From Rothia nasimurium (lineage in GTDB: Bacteria > Actinomycetota > Actinomycetes > Actinomycetales > Micrococcaceae), in NCBI RefSeq assembly GCF_928392795.1, contig NZ_CAKMTJ010000009.1, positions 62,001 through 126,000 on the forward strand: 64,000 nucleotides of DNA, given 5' to 3'. Position 1 is the stretch's first letter; each line of letters starts with the position of its first letter. The translations under genes were made by a program, and so were the position numbers. Shown here in pieces: positions 51,362-59,386 of the stretch. The notes under the pieces were generated by a model. That model saw only the letters and a list, made by a program, of their open reading frames with translations, ran no database searches and was not told the DNA's origin.

Positions 51362-52057
51362 CTACAGGATATTGAACTGCTGCAGGGTCTCTTCTGGGAG
51401 CACTGCGGCAACAGCCAGGGCCAGCAGGAAGAGCAGGGAGATGACGCCCACGGTGGTGGACTTCCAGCCGGGGTGCAGCTCGTTGAAGGTCACCAGGCCG
51501 GGGTGCTGCTTGTTCATCTGGGTCACGTTGATAACCTGGTAGACGGTGGTCTGGGGGGCAATTGCGGTGGCGATGGAGCGCAGGGTTTTGGCGTCCCAGA
51601 TACGCCCGTCAAGGCGGAAAACACGCTTGCCCTTGGCGTTCACGGCCCAGAGGGCAGGCACCCCCTTGTAGCGCAAAGCTGCCATGCCGGTTAGCTCCTT
51701 GCCCGCTGCCTGGCGGGGGGTGAGACGCTCAGCGAAGACTGTCTGAGAAATCGAGCTGAGCTCGGCAGCCTGCCATCCGAACAGGCGTCCGCTCAGCACG
51801 TGGGTTTCGGTCTTAACCACAATCTGAGGGCGCAGGGTGGAGTAGATAGCAAAGAGGGCACCCAGGGTAATCAGGCCCAGAAGCACCATAAAGACCGGGG
51901 TGGGGCGCTTGGCCACCATGAACCAGATGCAGGCTAAAGCCAGCACACCCGCGGGTACACCCGCGATGAGACGGCGGTGGTAGGAGTTGATTCGGGGGTG
52001 AAAGATCTTCGTGACGGCCCCGTATTTATCGGGTACCTGGTGAGCGTGTTCTGCCAT
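51362..52057 (-). CDS. Membrane protein of unknown function (PH-like core)
   Basis: A 231-residue protein with two N-terminal helices (AGVPAGVLALACIWFMVAKRP, FMVLLGLITLGALFAIYST), a central soluble beta-rich domain (RPQIVVKTETHVLSGRLFGWQAAELSSISQTVF... GVPALWAVNAKGKRVFRLDGRIW) resembling PH-type domains, and a C-terminal helix (TVGVISLLFLLALAVAAVL). Start ATG 52057. I do not recognise a named family; function unknown. Confidence 0.7.
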   Translation of the reverse strand: MAEHAHQVPDKYGAVTKIFHPRINSYHRRLIAGVPAGVLALACIWFMVAKRPTPVFMVLLGLITLGALFAIYSTLRPQIVVKTETHVLSGRLFGWQAAELSSISQTVFAERLTPRQAAGKELTGMAALRYKGVPALWAVNAKGKRVFRLDGRIWDAKTLRSIATAIAPQTTVYQVINVTQMNKQHPGLVTFNELHPGWKSTTVGVISLLFLLALAVAAVLPEETLQQFNIL

Positions 52058-52109
52058 GGCTCTACTCTATCGGCAGTACCGCCCAAACGGGGCGTAAGCG
52101 CGTGTGAGC

Positions 52110-52115
52110 TACATT
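52110..52115 (+). promoter_or_regulatory. Putative -10 (TACATT), leaderless start for 52122
   Basis: TACATT ends 6 bp before the GTG at 52122; only AAAGG is present, immediately adjacent to the start, so it cannot act as a normal ribosome site. Confidence 0.4.
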
Positions 52116-52121
52116 TAAAGG

Positions 52122-53105
52122 GTGCATTTTAGATCTTCAGTAGACCGTGTTTTAGCCTGGTGGTTGTTGGGCGTCCTTGCCGCGCTTGTTATCGCCCTTA
52201 CTTCTTTAGCCCTCATTAACCGTCTGGTCTACGGGCCGCAGGGGCAGGTGCGCGCCTACTTCGCTGCTGTTCGTGAGGGGGATGGTTCTAAAGCCCTGGG
52301 CATTTTGGGCGCCCAGGTGCCTGATGCCAGTGCCGCCATGCTCAATGGGGGCGCGCTGAAGGCGTCCTTTGCCGGTCTCAAAGACCTCTCAACGAGGGCG
52401 GTTACCGTAACTGACGGTGGGGATCGCGCCACCGTGACCGTCACCTATACTCTCGACGGTGAGGCCGGTAGCACCGATTTCTATCTTCATAAGGTGGGGT
52501 CCCACTGGGGTGTTTTTGACCAGTGGCAGATTGATGCCGGAGAGCTGCCGACCGTAGAAATTACCTCGAATTCGGTGGAGGCAGCAACCCTTAACAACAC
52601 CAAGGTGGCGGTTGAAGGGGGAACCCGTAAGTTTGCGGTGCTCTACCCCGGCTCCTACACGGTCACCTATGAGTCAGCGCTGTACACTGCCGGGTCTCAG
52701 ACGGTCGATGTGACAGCTCCGAGCAGCGGCCCTTCCCCTCTCACCGTTGAGCTCACCCCCTCAGAAGCTGCGGTGACCTCTGTGCAGCAACAGATTAAGA
52801 CCTACCTTGATACCTGTGCCGCGCAGAATTCCCTCTACCCCACCGGCTGTCCGTTTGAGTACGACTTTTCAGGTCGCGTGGACGGCGATGTCACGTGGCT
52901 TGTCACCGAGTACCCTCAGCCCGAGGTGACTTTGGCCGGGGGCAAATGGGCTCTGGGCAAGAGCAGTGGTAAAGCAGAGATTTCCTTTACCGAGCTTGAC
53001 CTGTATACAGGAGAGACTCAGCAGGTCACCAAGACTGTCTCCTTTTCCCTGAAAGGGTCGTTGACTGCCAGCGGGGAAACTCTCACCTTTACCCCCGCTG
53101 GCTAA
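52122..53105 (+). CDS. Membrane-anchored extracytoplasmic protein of unknown function
   Basis: A 327-residue protein with one N-terminal helix (VLAWWLLGVLAALVIALTSLALI) and an extracytoplasmic region. An N-terminal part (GPQGQVRAYFAAVREGDGSKALGILG... TVTVTYTLDGEAGSTDFYLHKVGSHWGVFDQW) looks like a DUF4878-type NTF2-like domain. Later parts hold PEGA-like beta motifs (YPGSYTVTYESALYTAGSQTVDV) and a terminal beta-rich domain with two Cys (CAAQNSLYPTGC). Likely an envelope protein; function unknown. Confidence 0.72.
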   Translation: MHFRSSVDRVLAWWLLGVLAALVIALTSLALINRLVYGPQGQVRAYFAAVREGDGSKALGILGAQVPDASAAMLNGGALKASFAGLKDLSTRAVTVTDGGDRATVTVTYTLDGEAGSTDFYLHKVGSHWGVFDQWQIDAGELPTVEITSNSVEAATLNNTKVAVEGGTRKFAVLYPGSYTVTYESALYTAGSQTVDVTAPSSGPSPLTVELTPSEAAVTSVQQQIKTYLDTCAAQNSLYPTGCPFEYDFSGRVDGDVTWLVTEYPQPEVTLAGGKWALGKSSGKAEISFTELDLYTGETQQVTKTVSFSLKGSLTASGETLTFTPAG

Positions 53106-53118
53106 ACGTCACTTTTGC

Positions 53119-55050
53119 CTAGTTCACCCCGCGCAGGTCAAGCACCAGGTGGGCCTCGTCTGCATCGTCACCGGTGACGATGACGGGCAGGCCCCAGTCC
53201 TGCTGGTAGAGGTGGCAGGCAGCGTGGTCGGGGATTTCCCCGCCGGGCTCACCGTCGCAGGCCGCGGCACGGGCGGTGATGTGCAGGACGGCCTCGGTAA
53301 TCTCAGGGTTAAGCACCAGGTGGCGGGTCAGGCCCTGAGAAGTGCCGGCACCTTCGAGAATGAAGTTCTCGGGGGTGGATGAAATCTTGAGCTGGGTGGG
53401 GTCGCCCCAGCGGGTATCGAGTTTCTGGCCGGTGGGGGCGGTGAAACGGGCGGTGAAGTCCAGGGTTCCACCGGTCAGCTGGGTGGATTTACGGGTGACC
53501 TGGGAGGCCCCCTCGTCCACGTGCTGCATAGCTTCGGGAATGGCCACGCGCACCAGTTGGTGGGCGTTGGCTTCCACCACGATCAGGCGGGCGCCGCCGT
53601 CCTCGGTCTCTTCAACCAGCAGGTCAGACGGCTCGGCAAAGCCACGGTCCAGGGTGCCGAGGGCACCGGTGGCCGGGTCGAAGCGGCGGATAGCGCCGTT
53701 GTAGGTGTCGGCGATGGCGATGGAGCCGTCGGGCAGTTCGGTGAGTCCCAGGCAGTGCTGCATGCGGGCGTCCTCGCGGGGGCCATCGACAAAGCCGAAG
53801 TCGAAGAGGCCGATGCCCACGGCGGAGCTAACGGTCGCTGCGCCCTTGTCAAAGGTGATGTGGCGCAGGGCGGAGGTTTCGGAGTCGGCAACCCAGATGG
53901 AGCCGTCGCGGGCTTCGATAATGCCGGAGGACTGGGCGAACCAGGAGTCGGCGGCCGCGCCGTCCTTGAGCCCCTCGGCGCCGGTACCCGCGAAAACAGC
54001 CAGCTGGCCGGTGACGGGGTCGAAGCTGAAGACCTGGTGGGTGCCTGCCATGGCGATCAGGAAGGCGGACGCCTCACGGGAGTAGACCAGGTCCCAGGGG
54101 GATGACAGAGCGACAGAGCGGGGGTCGGCGCCCTCGGCAATGACGTTGGGGTCGGTGCGGGCGGTGTCGCCGTCAATGAGGCGCTGGGCGCCGGAGCCTG
54201 CCAGGGTGGTGACGGTTCCATCTGTTAGACGCAGGCCGCGTACCCGGTGGTTGACGGAGTCGGCGATGAGGACGTCCGCGCCCAGGGTCTCGCGCAGTTC
54301 AGCAGGGACCAGGGCCAGGCCCTGGGGTTCGTTGAAGCGGGCGGTTGCGGCGTCGCCGTCCGCGTAGCCCTTCTCGGGGCCACCGAAGCTGGCCAGGGGG
54401 GTTTCAAGGTCACCCTCGACCTGCACTAGGCGGTGGCGGGCGGTGTCGGTGACCAGGTAAGTGCCGGGGCGGCCGGCCAGGTCTTCGGGTAGGGCAAGGG
54501 CCTTGCCGGGGAAGGCAAAGGTGCCCTGGGGCTTGGGGCGGGGCACGTAGGGGCCGTCGCCGCGGTGCAGGGTACCCTTGGCTTCGTGCTCTTCAACGAG
54601 TTCGCGCACCAGGGAGGTGAGGCCCTTAACGTGGCCCTCACCGGAGAGGTGGGCGACGATGTAGCCTTCGGGGTCAACGACGACCAGGGTGGGCCAGGCA
54701 CGGGCGGTGTAGGCGTTCCAGGTGTCCAGGTTGGGGTCGTCGAGCACGGGGTGGGTGATGTCGTAGCGGTCGACGGCGGCGGCGAGCGCCACCGGGTCGG
54801 CTTCGTGTTCGAACTTGGGTGAGTGCACGCCGACGGTAACGAGGACGTCTGCGAATTCTTCTTCGAGGGGGCGCAGTTCGTCGAGTACGTGCAGGCAGTT
54901 CATGCAGCAGAAGGTCCAGAAGTCGAGGATGACGATTTTTCCGCGCAGGCTTTCGAGGGAAAGCTGCTTGTCGCCGGTGTTGAGCCAGCCTCGGCCGACG
55001 AGTTCTGAGGCGCGGACTTTGGTCTGGCGTGCGGCTGCATTCTCTGCCAT
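53119..55050 (-). CDS. Thioredoxin-domain protein with NHL repeats
   Basis: A 643-residue NHLRC2-like protein. The N-terminal thioredoxin/TlpA-like domain has FWTFCCMNCLHV (C49-M-N-C52) and the cis-Pro stretch ARAWPTLVVV; NHL beta-propeller repeats follow (RHRLVQVEGD, NEPQGLALVP, SVNHRVRGLRL, TALRHITFD, NGAIRRFD). The C-terminal ~100 residues are a beta-rich domain. Such proteins are cytosolic and of uncertain role in thiol-redox control. The start ATG 55050 has AAGGAG. It converges with the 52122 gene (13 bp apart). Confidence 0.9.
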   Translation of the reverse strand: MAENAAARQTKVRASELVGRGWLNTGDKQLSLESLRGKIVILDFWTFCCMNCLHVLDELRPLEEEFADVLVTVGVHSPKFEHEADPVALAAAVDRYDITHPVLDDPNLDTWNAYTARAWPTLVVVDPEGYIVAHLSGEGHVKGLTSLVRELVEEHEAKGTLHRGDGPYVPRPKPQGTFAFPGKALALPEDLAGRPGTYLVTDTARHRLVQVEGDLETPLASFGGPEKGYADGDAATARFNEPQGLALVPAELRETLGADVLIADSVNHRVRGLRLTDGTVTTLAGSGAQRLIDGDTARTDPNVIAEGADPRSVALSSPWDLVYSREASAFLIAMAGTHQVFSFDPVTGQLAVFAGTGAEGLKDGAAADSWFAQSSGIIEARDGSIWVADSETSALRHITFDKGAATVSSAVGIGLFDFGFVDGPREDARMQHCLGLTELPDGSIAIADTYNGAIRRFDPATGALGTLDRGFAEPSDLLVEETEDGGARLIVVEANAHQLVRVAIPEAMQHVDEGASQVTRKSTQLTGGTLDFTARFTAPTGQKLDTRWGDPTQLKISSTPENFILEGAGTSQGLTRHLVLNPEITEAVLHITARAAACDGEPGGEIPDHAACHLYQQDWGLPVIVTGDDADEAHLVLDLRGVN

Positions 55051-55301
55051 GGTTCTCCTTCTGTGGTGCGCACTTGAGCGCAGGGTTAGTTACTCACCAG
55101 CCTAGTGGGCTGCTGGGTGCGGGGGCATTTGTTGCGTTCTGTGTAGGGGCTGGCGTCATAGTACTCAACTGTGCGTAACACTTGCGTAACGGTTAGGATT
55201 ATCAGCAGTTACCGCCGGGATTTATTCGGGAAGTTTTTGCGGACGCCGGTGGTTAAAGTAGGTGCGCATATTTGGGTGCGCCGTATGGCAAGAAGGTGTG
55301 T

Positions 55302-56666
55302 GTGACGCTTACACGCGAGGTGGAGCAGCCAAGTGCTGGCTCTCAGTTGGCCCGGACTTTACAGCCTAGGCATTTATCGATGATCGCTATGGGCGGTGCG
55401 ATTGGTGCCGGTCTTTTGGTGGCTTCGTCGACCGCTATTGTGACGGCTGGCCCTGCCGTTATTGTGACCTATCTGCTGGCTGGCACTGTGCTGGTGCTGG
55501 TCATGCGCATGCTGGGGGAAATGGCCGCCCGATCTCCTGAGACAGGGTCTTTTTCGGTCTATGCCCGCCGCTATATTGGCCGCTGGGCTGGGTTCTCGGT
55601 GGGCTGGCTGTACTGGTGGTTCTGGTCGGTGACGGTAGCGATTGAGGCTACTGCGGCTGCCACTATCATCAGTGGCTGGTGGCCGGTGGCACCCCAGTGG
55701 CTGGTGGCCCTGGTCCTGGTGCTGGCTTTCATGGGCCTGAATCTGCTGTCGGTGCGCTCTTACGGGGAGGCTGAGTTCTGGTTCTCCTCCATCAAGATTG
55801 GGGCGATCGCCGTCATTATTGTGGTGGGCTTGCTTGCTGTGCTGGGGCTGATTCCCAACTCGACGGCGTCCTTTTCTAACTACACGGCGGGGGGCGGCTT
55901 CTTTGCTAACGGTGTGGGGGCTATTTTTACTGCCCTGCTGGCGGTGATTTTCTCGATGTTTGGCGCTGAGATTGCCACGGTAGCAGCCGGTGAATCCAGC
56001 AACCCTGGGGTGGCTGTGGCTAAAGCGGTGCGGTCGGTGATTTTCCGGGTGCTCTTCTTCTATGTGGGATCTATTGCTGTGACCCTGCTGGTTATTCCCT
56101 GGACCATGGTGGCGGCTGGCTCTTCCCCCTTTGTCACCATGTTCGAAGCCCTGGGTATCCCCTATGCCGGGCTGGCGATGAACATTGTGGTCCTCACTGC
56201 CCTGCTGTCCTGCTTGAACGCTAGTCTCTATGCGGCCTCACGTATGGTCTTTGCGCTGGCCGAGCAGGGGGACGCCCCCCGCTCCTTCTCTCGGGTTTCT
56301 ACGTCTCGGGCTCCCCGCAACGCTATTATGCTCTCTTCCCTCATCGGCGTGGTGTCGGTAGCTCTCAATTACTTCATGCCCGAACAGGTTTTCTCGTTGC
56401 TGGTTAATTCCACCGGTGGGGTAGGTATTTTTGTCTGGCTGATTGTAGCTGTCTCCCACTTGCGAAGCCGCAGGTTAGACGGGGGGCAGGGCACTGTCGT
56501 CGTTAATTACCTGCTGATTGTGGGCCTGCTAGCCCTGCTCATCTATATGGGTTTCACAGAAGCCCACCGCGTAGAGGTACTGATATCGGTCGCAGTTGCG
56601 GCTGTGCTGGCCACACTGGGAGCCTTCACCCACCGTCATAGTACGACTGTTTCATCACCTAGCTAA
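55302..56666 (+). CDS. Amino acid permease, APC/AAT family
   Basis: A 454-residue, 12-helix amino acid transporter. RHLSMIAMGGAIGAGLLVASSTAI and VMRMLGEMAARSPETGSFSVYARRYIGRWAGFSVGWLYWWFWSV, in short blocks, are AAT-type signatures (close to GabP/proline/aromatic amino acid permeases). GTG 55302 is chosen because AGAAGG precedes it by 5 nt; the upstream TTG start is weaker. A palindromic element (56673-56749) follows as terminator-like structure. Confidence 0.9.
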   Translation: MTLTREVEQPSAGSQLARTLQPRHLSMIAMGGAIGAGLLVASSTAIVTAGPAVIVTYLLAGTVLVLVMRMLGEMAARSPETGSFSVYARRYIGRWAGFSVGWLYWWFWSVTVAIEATAAATIISGWWPVAPQWLVALVLVLAFMGLNLLSVRSYGEAEFWFSSIKIGAIAVIIVVGLLAVLGLIPNSTASFSNYTAGGGFFANGVGAIFTALLAVIFSMFGAEIATVAAGESSNPGVAVAKAVRSVIFRVLFFYVGSIAVTLLVIPWTMVAAGSSPFVTMFEALGIPYAGLAMNIVVLTALLSCLNASLYAASRMVFALAEQGDAPRSFSRVSTSRAPRNAIMLSSLIGVVSVALNYFMPEQVFSLLVNSTGGVGIFVWLIVAVSHLRSRRLDGGQGTVVVNYLLIVGLLALLIYMGFTEAHRVEVLISVAVAAVLATLGAFTHRHSTTVSSPS

Positions 56667-56672
56667 AGATGT

Positions 56673-56749
56673 TTGGGGGACAGGTCAGGGCTGCACAGCC
56701 CCGCTTCTGGCCAATCTAGGGGCAGCCCCCTCAGTAGCTTGTCCCCCAA
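56673..56749. repeat. 77-bp palindromic element after the amino acid permease
   Basis: TTGGGGGACA (56673-56682) and TGTCCCCCAA (56740-56749) form perfect 10-bp ends; the interior contains GGGCTGCACAGCCC-type and GGGGCAGCCCC hairpins. It resembles the E-type intergenic repeats in architecture but shares no sequence. No U-tract is seen. Confidence 0.55.
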
Positions 56750-56902
56750 GTGGTCATTCTTCAAGGGTTTTCCCAGGTAAAAGAAAGAATAAGCCTGTCT
56801 AGGGGTGGTTATATTAAAGAGACCCCCCGGGGGCGGGCAGAGATTTCCCAGCTCCGCTTAGCACCCTTCTGAAACCACCTTTACGATGTTTGGAGGCTTC
56901 TG

Positions 56903-57112
56903 ATGACCCAGCACACTGCAGCTCCCTCGTCATCGAACCTGTTCGAGAAAATCTCTCAGATTTCCGCCCGACTAGAGCAGGTCAGCCCGCTCAGCGGTTC
57001 ACTTCCCGCTGTACCCCAGCCAGGAAGTCAGCAATCCTCTGGCGGTACCCGTTTCGCAGCCCCGGCGCAGGAGGCCACCACTCCTGTTCAGCCCTGGAGC
57101 CAGGCGTCCTAA
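56903..57112 (+). CDS. 69-residue small soluble protein
   Basis: ATG 56903 has GGAGG at a good distance and lies between an upstream AT-rich promoter-like stretch (TTATATTAAA near 56808-56818) and a strong terminator (57139-57175). The protein MTQHTAAPSSSN... has a short helix (LFEKISQISARLEQVSPL) and a Pro/Gln/Ser-rich tail (AVPQPGSQQSSGG, PVQPWSQAS). It has no signal, Cys or known family. Its own promoter and terminator argue that it is real. No gene neighbour explains it. Confidence 0.65.
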   Translation: MTQHTAAPSSSNLFEKISQISARLEQVSPLSGSLPAVPQPGSQQSSGGTRFAAPAQEATTPVQPWSQAS

Positions 57113-57138
57113 CTTACCGTCTCTGAGGAAACAGACAG

Positions 57139-57175
57139 AAAAAACCCGAGCAAGAGCTACTTGCCCGGGTTTTTC
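57139..57175. terminator. Bidirectional terminator after the small protein
   Basis: A 15-bp stem (57140-57154 with 57160-57174, one mismatch) flanked by A and T runs; convergent with the CtaG/CopD gene. Confidence 0.88.
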
Positions 57176-57208
57176 TCTGCCCTAATGAACCTCTGAGCCT
57201 GGTCCGCC

Positions 57209-59356
57209 CTAGCGGCGGGCGTCCTTTTCTGCCAACTGCGCGAACATGTCGTTGTAGGCGTTGAGTTCGGCATCCCCGTCGCGATCAGCCTGACGGTCGA
57301 TGCGTTTTTGCACCTTCTTATCGTTCATGGACCACTGCACCGCTACCGCCACGGCAATTATCATGGTGGGAATCTCGCCGATAGCCCACATGAGCGAGCC
57401 GCCCAACTTCTGGTCGTCGATGGCAGATAGACCCCAGGGGCGGCCCAGGTTGCCGAACCAGGAGGCCTGTAGCAGAGTGTCCATCTGCATAATCGAGATA
57501 CCCACAAAAGCGTGATAGCCCAGGGTCGCGATGATCATAATCAGGCGCATGGGGTAGGTGGGGCGGTGGGGAATAGGATCGATGCCAATCAGTACCAGGC
57601 TGAAGATGTAGCCGGTAATCAAAAAGTGAATCAGCATGAACTCATGGCCCACGTGGTAGCGCAGCATGACCCCGAAGAGGGGGGTGAAGTAGACAATCAC
57701 AATCGACCCGGCGAAGTTGACGGCTGCGAAGATGGGGTGGGTAATCACCTTAGACCAGCCCGAGTGCACCAGGCGCAGAATCCATTCGCGGGGCCCGCGG
57801 GTGCCGTCCTGGCGTGGTTCGAGGGCACGTAGCAGCAGGGTAACGGGGGCACCGAGCACCAGGAAGATGGGGCAGACCATGGTCAGCAGCATGTGCTCCA
57901 CCATGTGGGCCGAAAAAAGTACCTTGGAGTAAACCGCGAGCGCTCCGCAGGTGATGTAGAGCAGCACCAAGAGCCCCAGGAACCAGGAGAGGACGCGGGC
58001 CAGGGGCCAGTGCCCACCGGCGCGGCGGACCTTCAGCAGAGCCCAGATGTAGGAGAAGGCAGCAAAGCTGATGAAGGCTACCCAGAACCAGTCAAAACGC
58101 CACTGGGTGAACCACTCAGCAAGGTGCGGTTCTGGCGGCATATCGTAGAGGGTAATGATACGGACGGGCTCAGCTCCGGCGTCCAGGGTTTCGGGGGCAG
58201 GGGGCGGGGTTCGGGAAAGCGAGACGGCCAGGCCGCTGGTGGCTCCCATAATCACCAGCTCGCAGGCGATGGCGTACCAGAGGCCGCGGGCGGCGCTGAC
58301 CATGCCAGCCTGCATCATGGGAATCAGGCGCAGGCGGTGGATTACACCGAAGGCCCCCAGCACCAGGGTGAGCAGGAGCTTAGTCAGTACTAGCACCCCG
58401 TAGGTGGTTGTAAAAAGCTCACCCAGGGTGTTCAGGCGCACCAGGGCGTTAACCGCACCAGAGAGCACCACCAGCACAAAGCCGAATAGCGCCAGTACCG
58501 AGTAGCGGCGCAGCACAGCTACCGCTAGGGGCACACGACGGGCGGACGCCGACGCCGCACCGCGCTGCTCTTCGGCCAGGGTGCCGGTACCTGCGTCCTC
58601 GCCGGTAATGTCACGGGATATAAAGGCCAGCACCATGAGCCCACCGCACCAGAGCACCACGCCCAGTAGATGCAGACCCAGAGAGTTGACCGCACCCATG
58701 TGGTCGTTGCCGCCCGAGGAGTGGCCGCCCAGAGCCATGGCGATGATTCCGATGAAGGACAGCCCCAGGGTGAGCAGCAGGCCGGTGAGTGAGCGTACAG
58801 CGAAAACCAGGGTAGCTACAGTGGCAGCCACGATGATGCTGGTGGCCTCCTGCTTACCCGAGTCGATGGTGGTGATGTAGCTGATGAGTTCCGAGGTGTA
58901 GTCGGCCCCGCCCGATGGCGACCGGCCCGAGATATCGGCGTAACTGAAAATGAGCACCGCGATGGCGGCGATAGTCCAGGTAATAGCGGCAGCGGACGCC
59001 AGCGTCAGGGTGCGGGTAAAGGCCGGGTGCTCGGTGCGGTGCAGGTTTTTCTGCCGCTGGTTCGCGTCGGTGGCATGAGCCATATTCACGCTCACACGGC
59101 CGCGAGCAGCATCCACGAAACGGGGCACCAACCCCAGGGCGAAGACAAGGGAGCCCATGGTCGCTGCCATCGAGAAGTTTTGTAGGCTCTCAGCTACCGG
59201 CAGGCCCCAGCGCACCAGGGCGCCGGCGTCCGCTAGGTCGGTACCGGCGTTTGAGCCGGTCACCAGCAGGCTCAAAACCAGAGCGACAAGGGAGGCTGCG
59301 GGGAAGGCCCATATCCAGCTGGGCTTGAGCCCGCGCTCCATCTCGTGTGCTGCCAT
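57209..59356 (-). CDS. Fused CopD copper-resistance / CtaG cytochrome-oxidase assembly protein
   Basis: A 715-residue, ~16-helix protein. Residues ~1-400 are a CopD-type module (MGAVNSLGLHLLGVVLWCGGLMVLAFISRD; GVLVLTKLLLTLVLGAFGVIHRLRLI), and residues ~420-700 a CtaG/Caa3-type module with conserved metal-binding residues (FSAHMVEHMLLTMVCPIFLVLGAP; HVGHEFMLIHFLITGYIFSLVLIGIDP). It delivers copper to cytochrome oxidase or imports copper. ATG 59356 has AAGGTATAGAC. It is the last gene of a minus-strand copper set with DyP, PCuAC and CopC upstream. Confidence 0.9.
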   Translation of the reverse strand: MAAHEMERGLKPSWIWAFPAASLVALVLSLLVTGSNAGTDLADAGALVRWGLPVAESLQNFSMAATMGSLVFALGLVPRFVDAARGRVSVNMAHATDANQRQKNLHRTEHPAFTRTLTLASAAAITWTIAAIAVLIFSYADISGRSPSGGADYTSELISYITTIDSGKQEATSIIVAATVATLVFAVRSLTGLLLTLGLSFIGIIAMALGGHSSGGNDHMGAVNSLGLHLLGVVLWCGGLMVLAFISRDITGEDAGTGTLAEEQRGAASASARRVPLAVAVLRRYSVLALFGFVLVVLSGAVNALVRLNTLGELFTTTYGVLVLTKLLLTLVLGAFGVIHRLRLIPMMQAGMVSAARGLWYAIACELVIMGATSGLAVSLSRTPPPAPETLDAGAEPVRIITLYDMPPEPHLAEWFTQWRFDWFWVAFISFAAFSYIWALLKVRRAGGHWPLARVLSWFLGLLVLLYITCGALAVYSKVLFSAHMVEHMLLTMVCPIFLVLGAPVTLLLRALEPRQDGTRGPREWILRLVHSGWSKVITHPIFAAVNFAGSIVIVYFTPLFGVMLRYHVGHEFMLIHFLITGYIFSLVLIGIDPIPHRPTYPMRLIMIIATLGYHAFVGISIMQMDTLLQASWFGNLGRPWGLSAIDDQKLGGSLMWAIGEIPTMIIAVAVAVQWSMNDKKVQKRIDRQADRDGDAELNAYNDMFAQLAEKDARR

Positions 59357-59386
59357 GTCTATACCTTGATTCCTGTCGATGATCGT

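Noticed and set aside
55239..55300. Alternative start of the amino acid permease at TTG 55272
   Set aside because: GTG 55302 has a ribosome site at better spacing, and the extra N-terminus is not typical.
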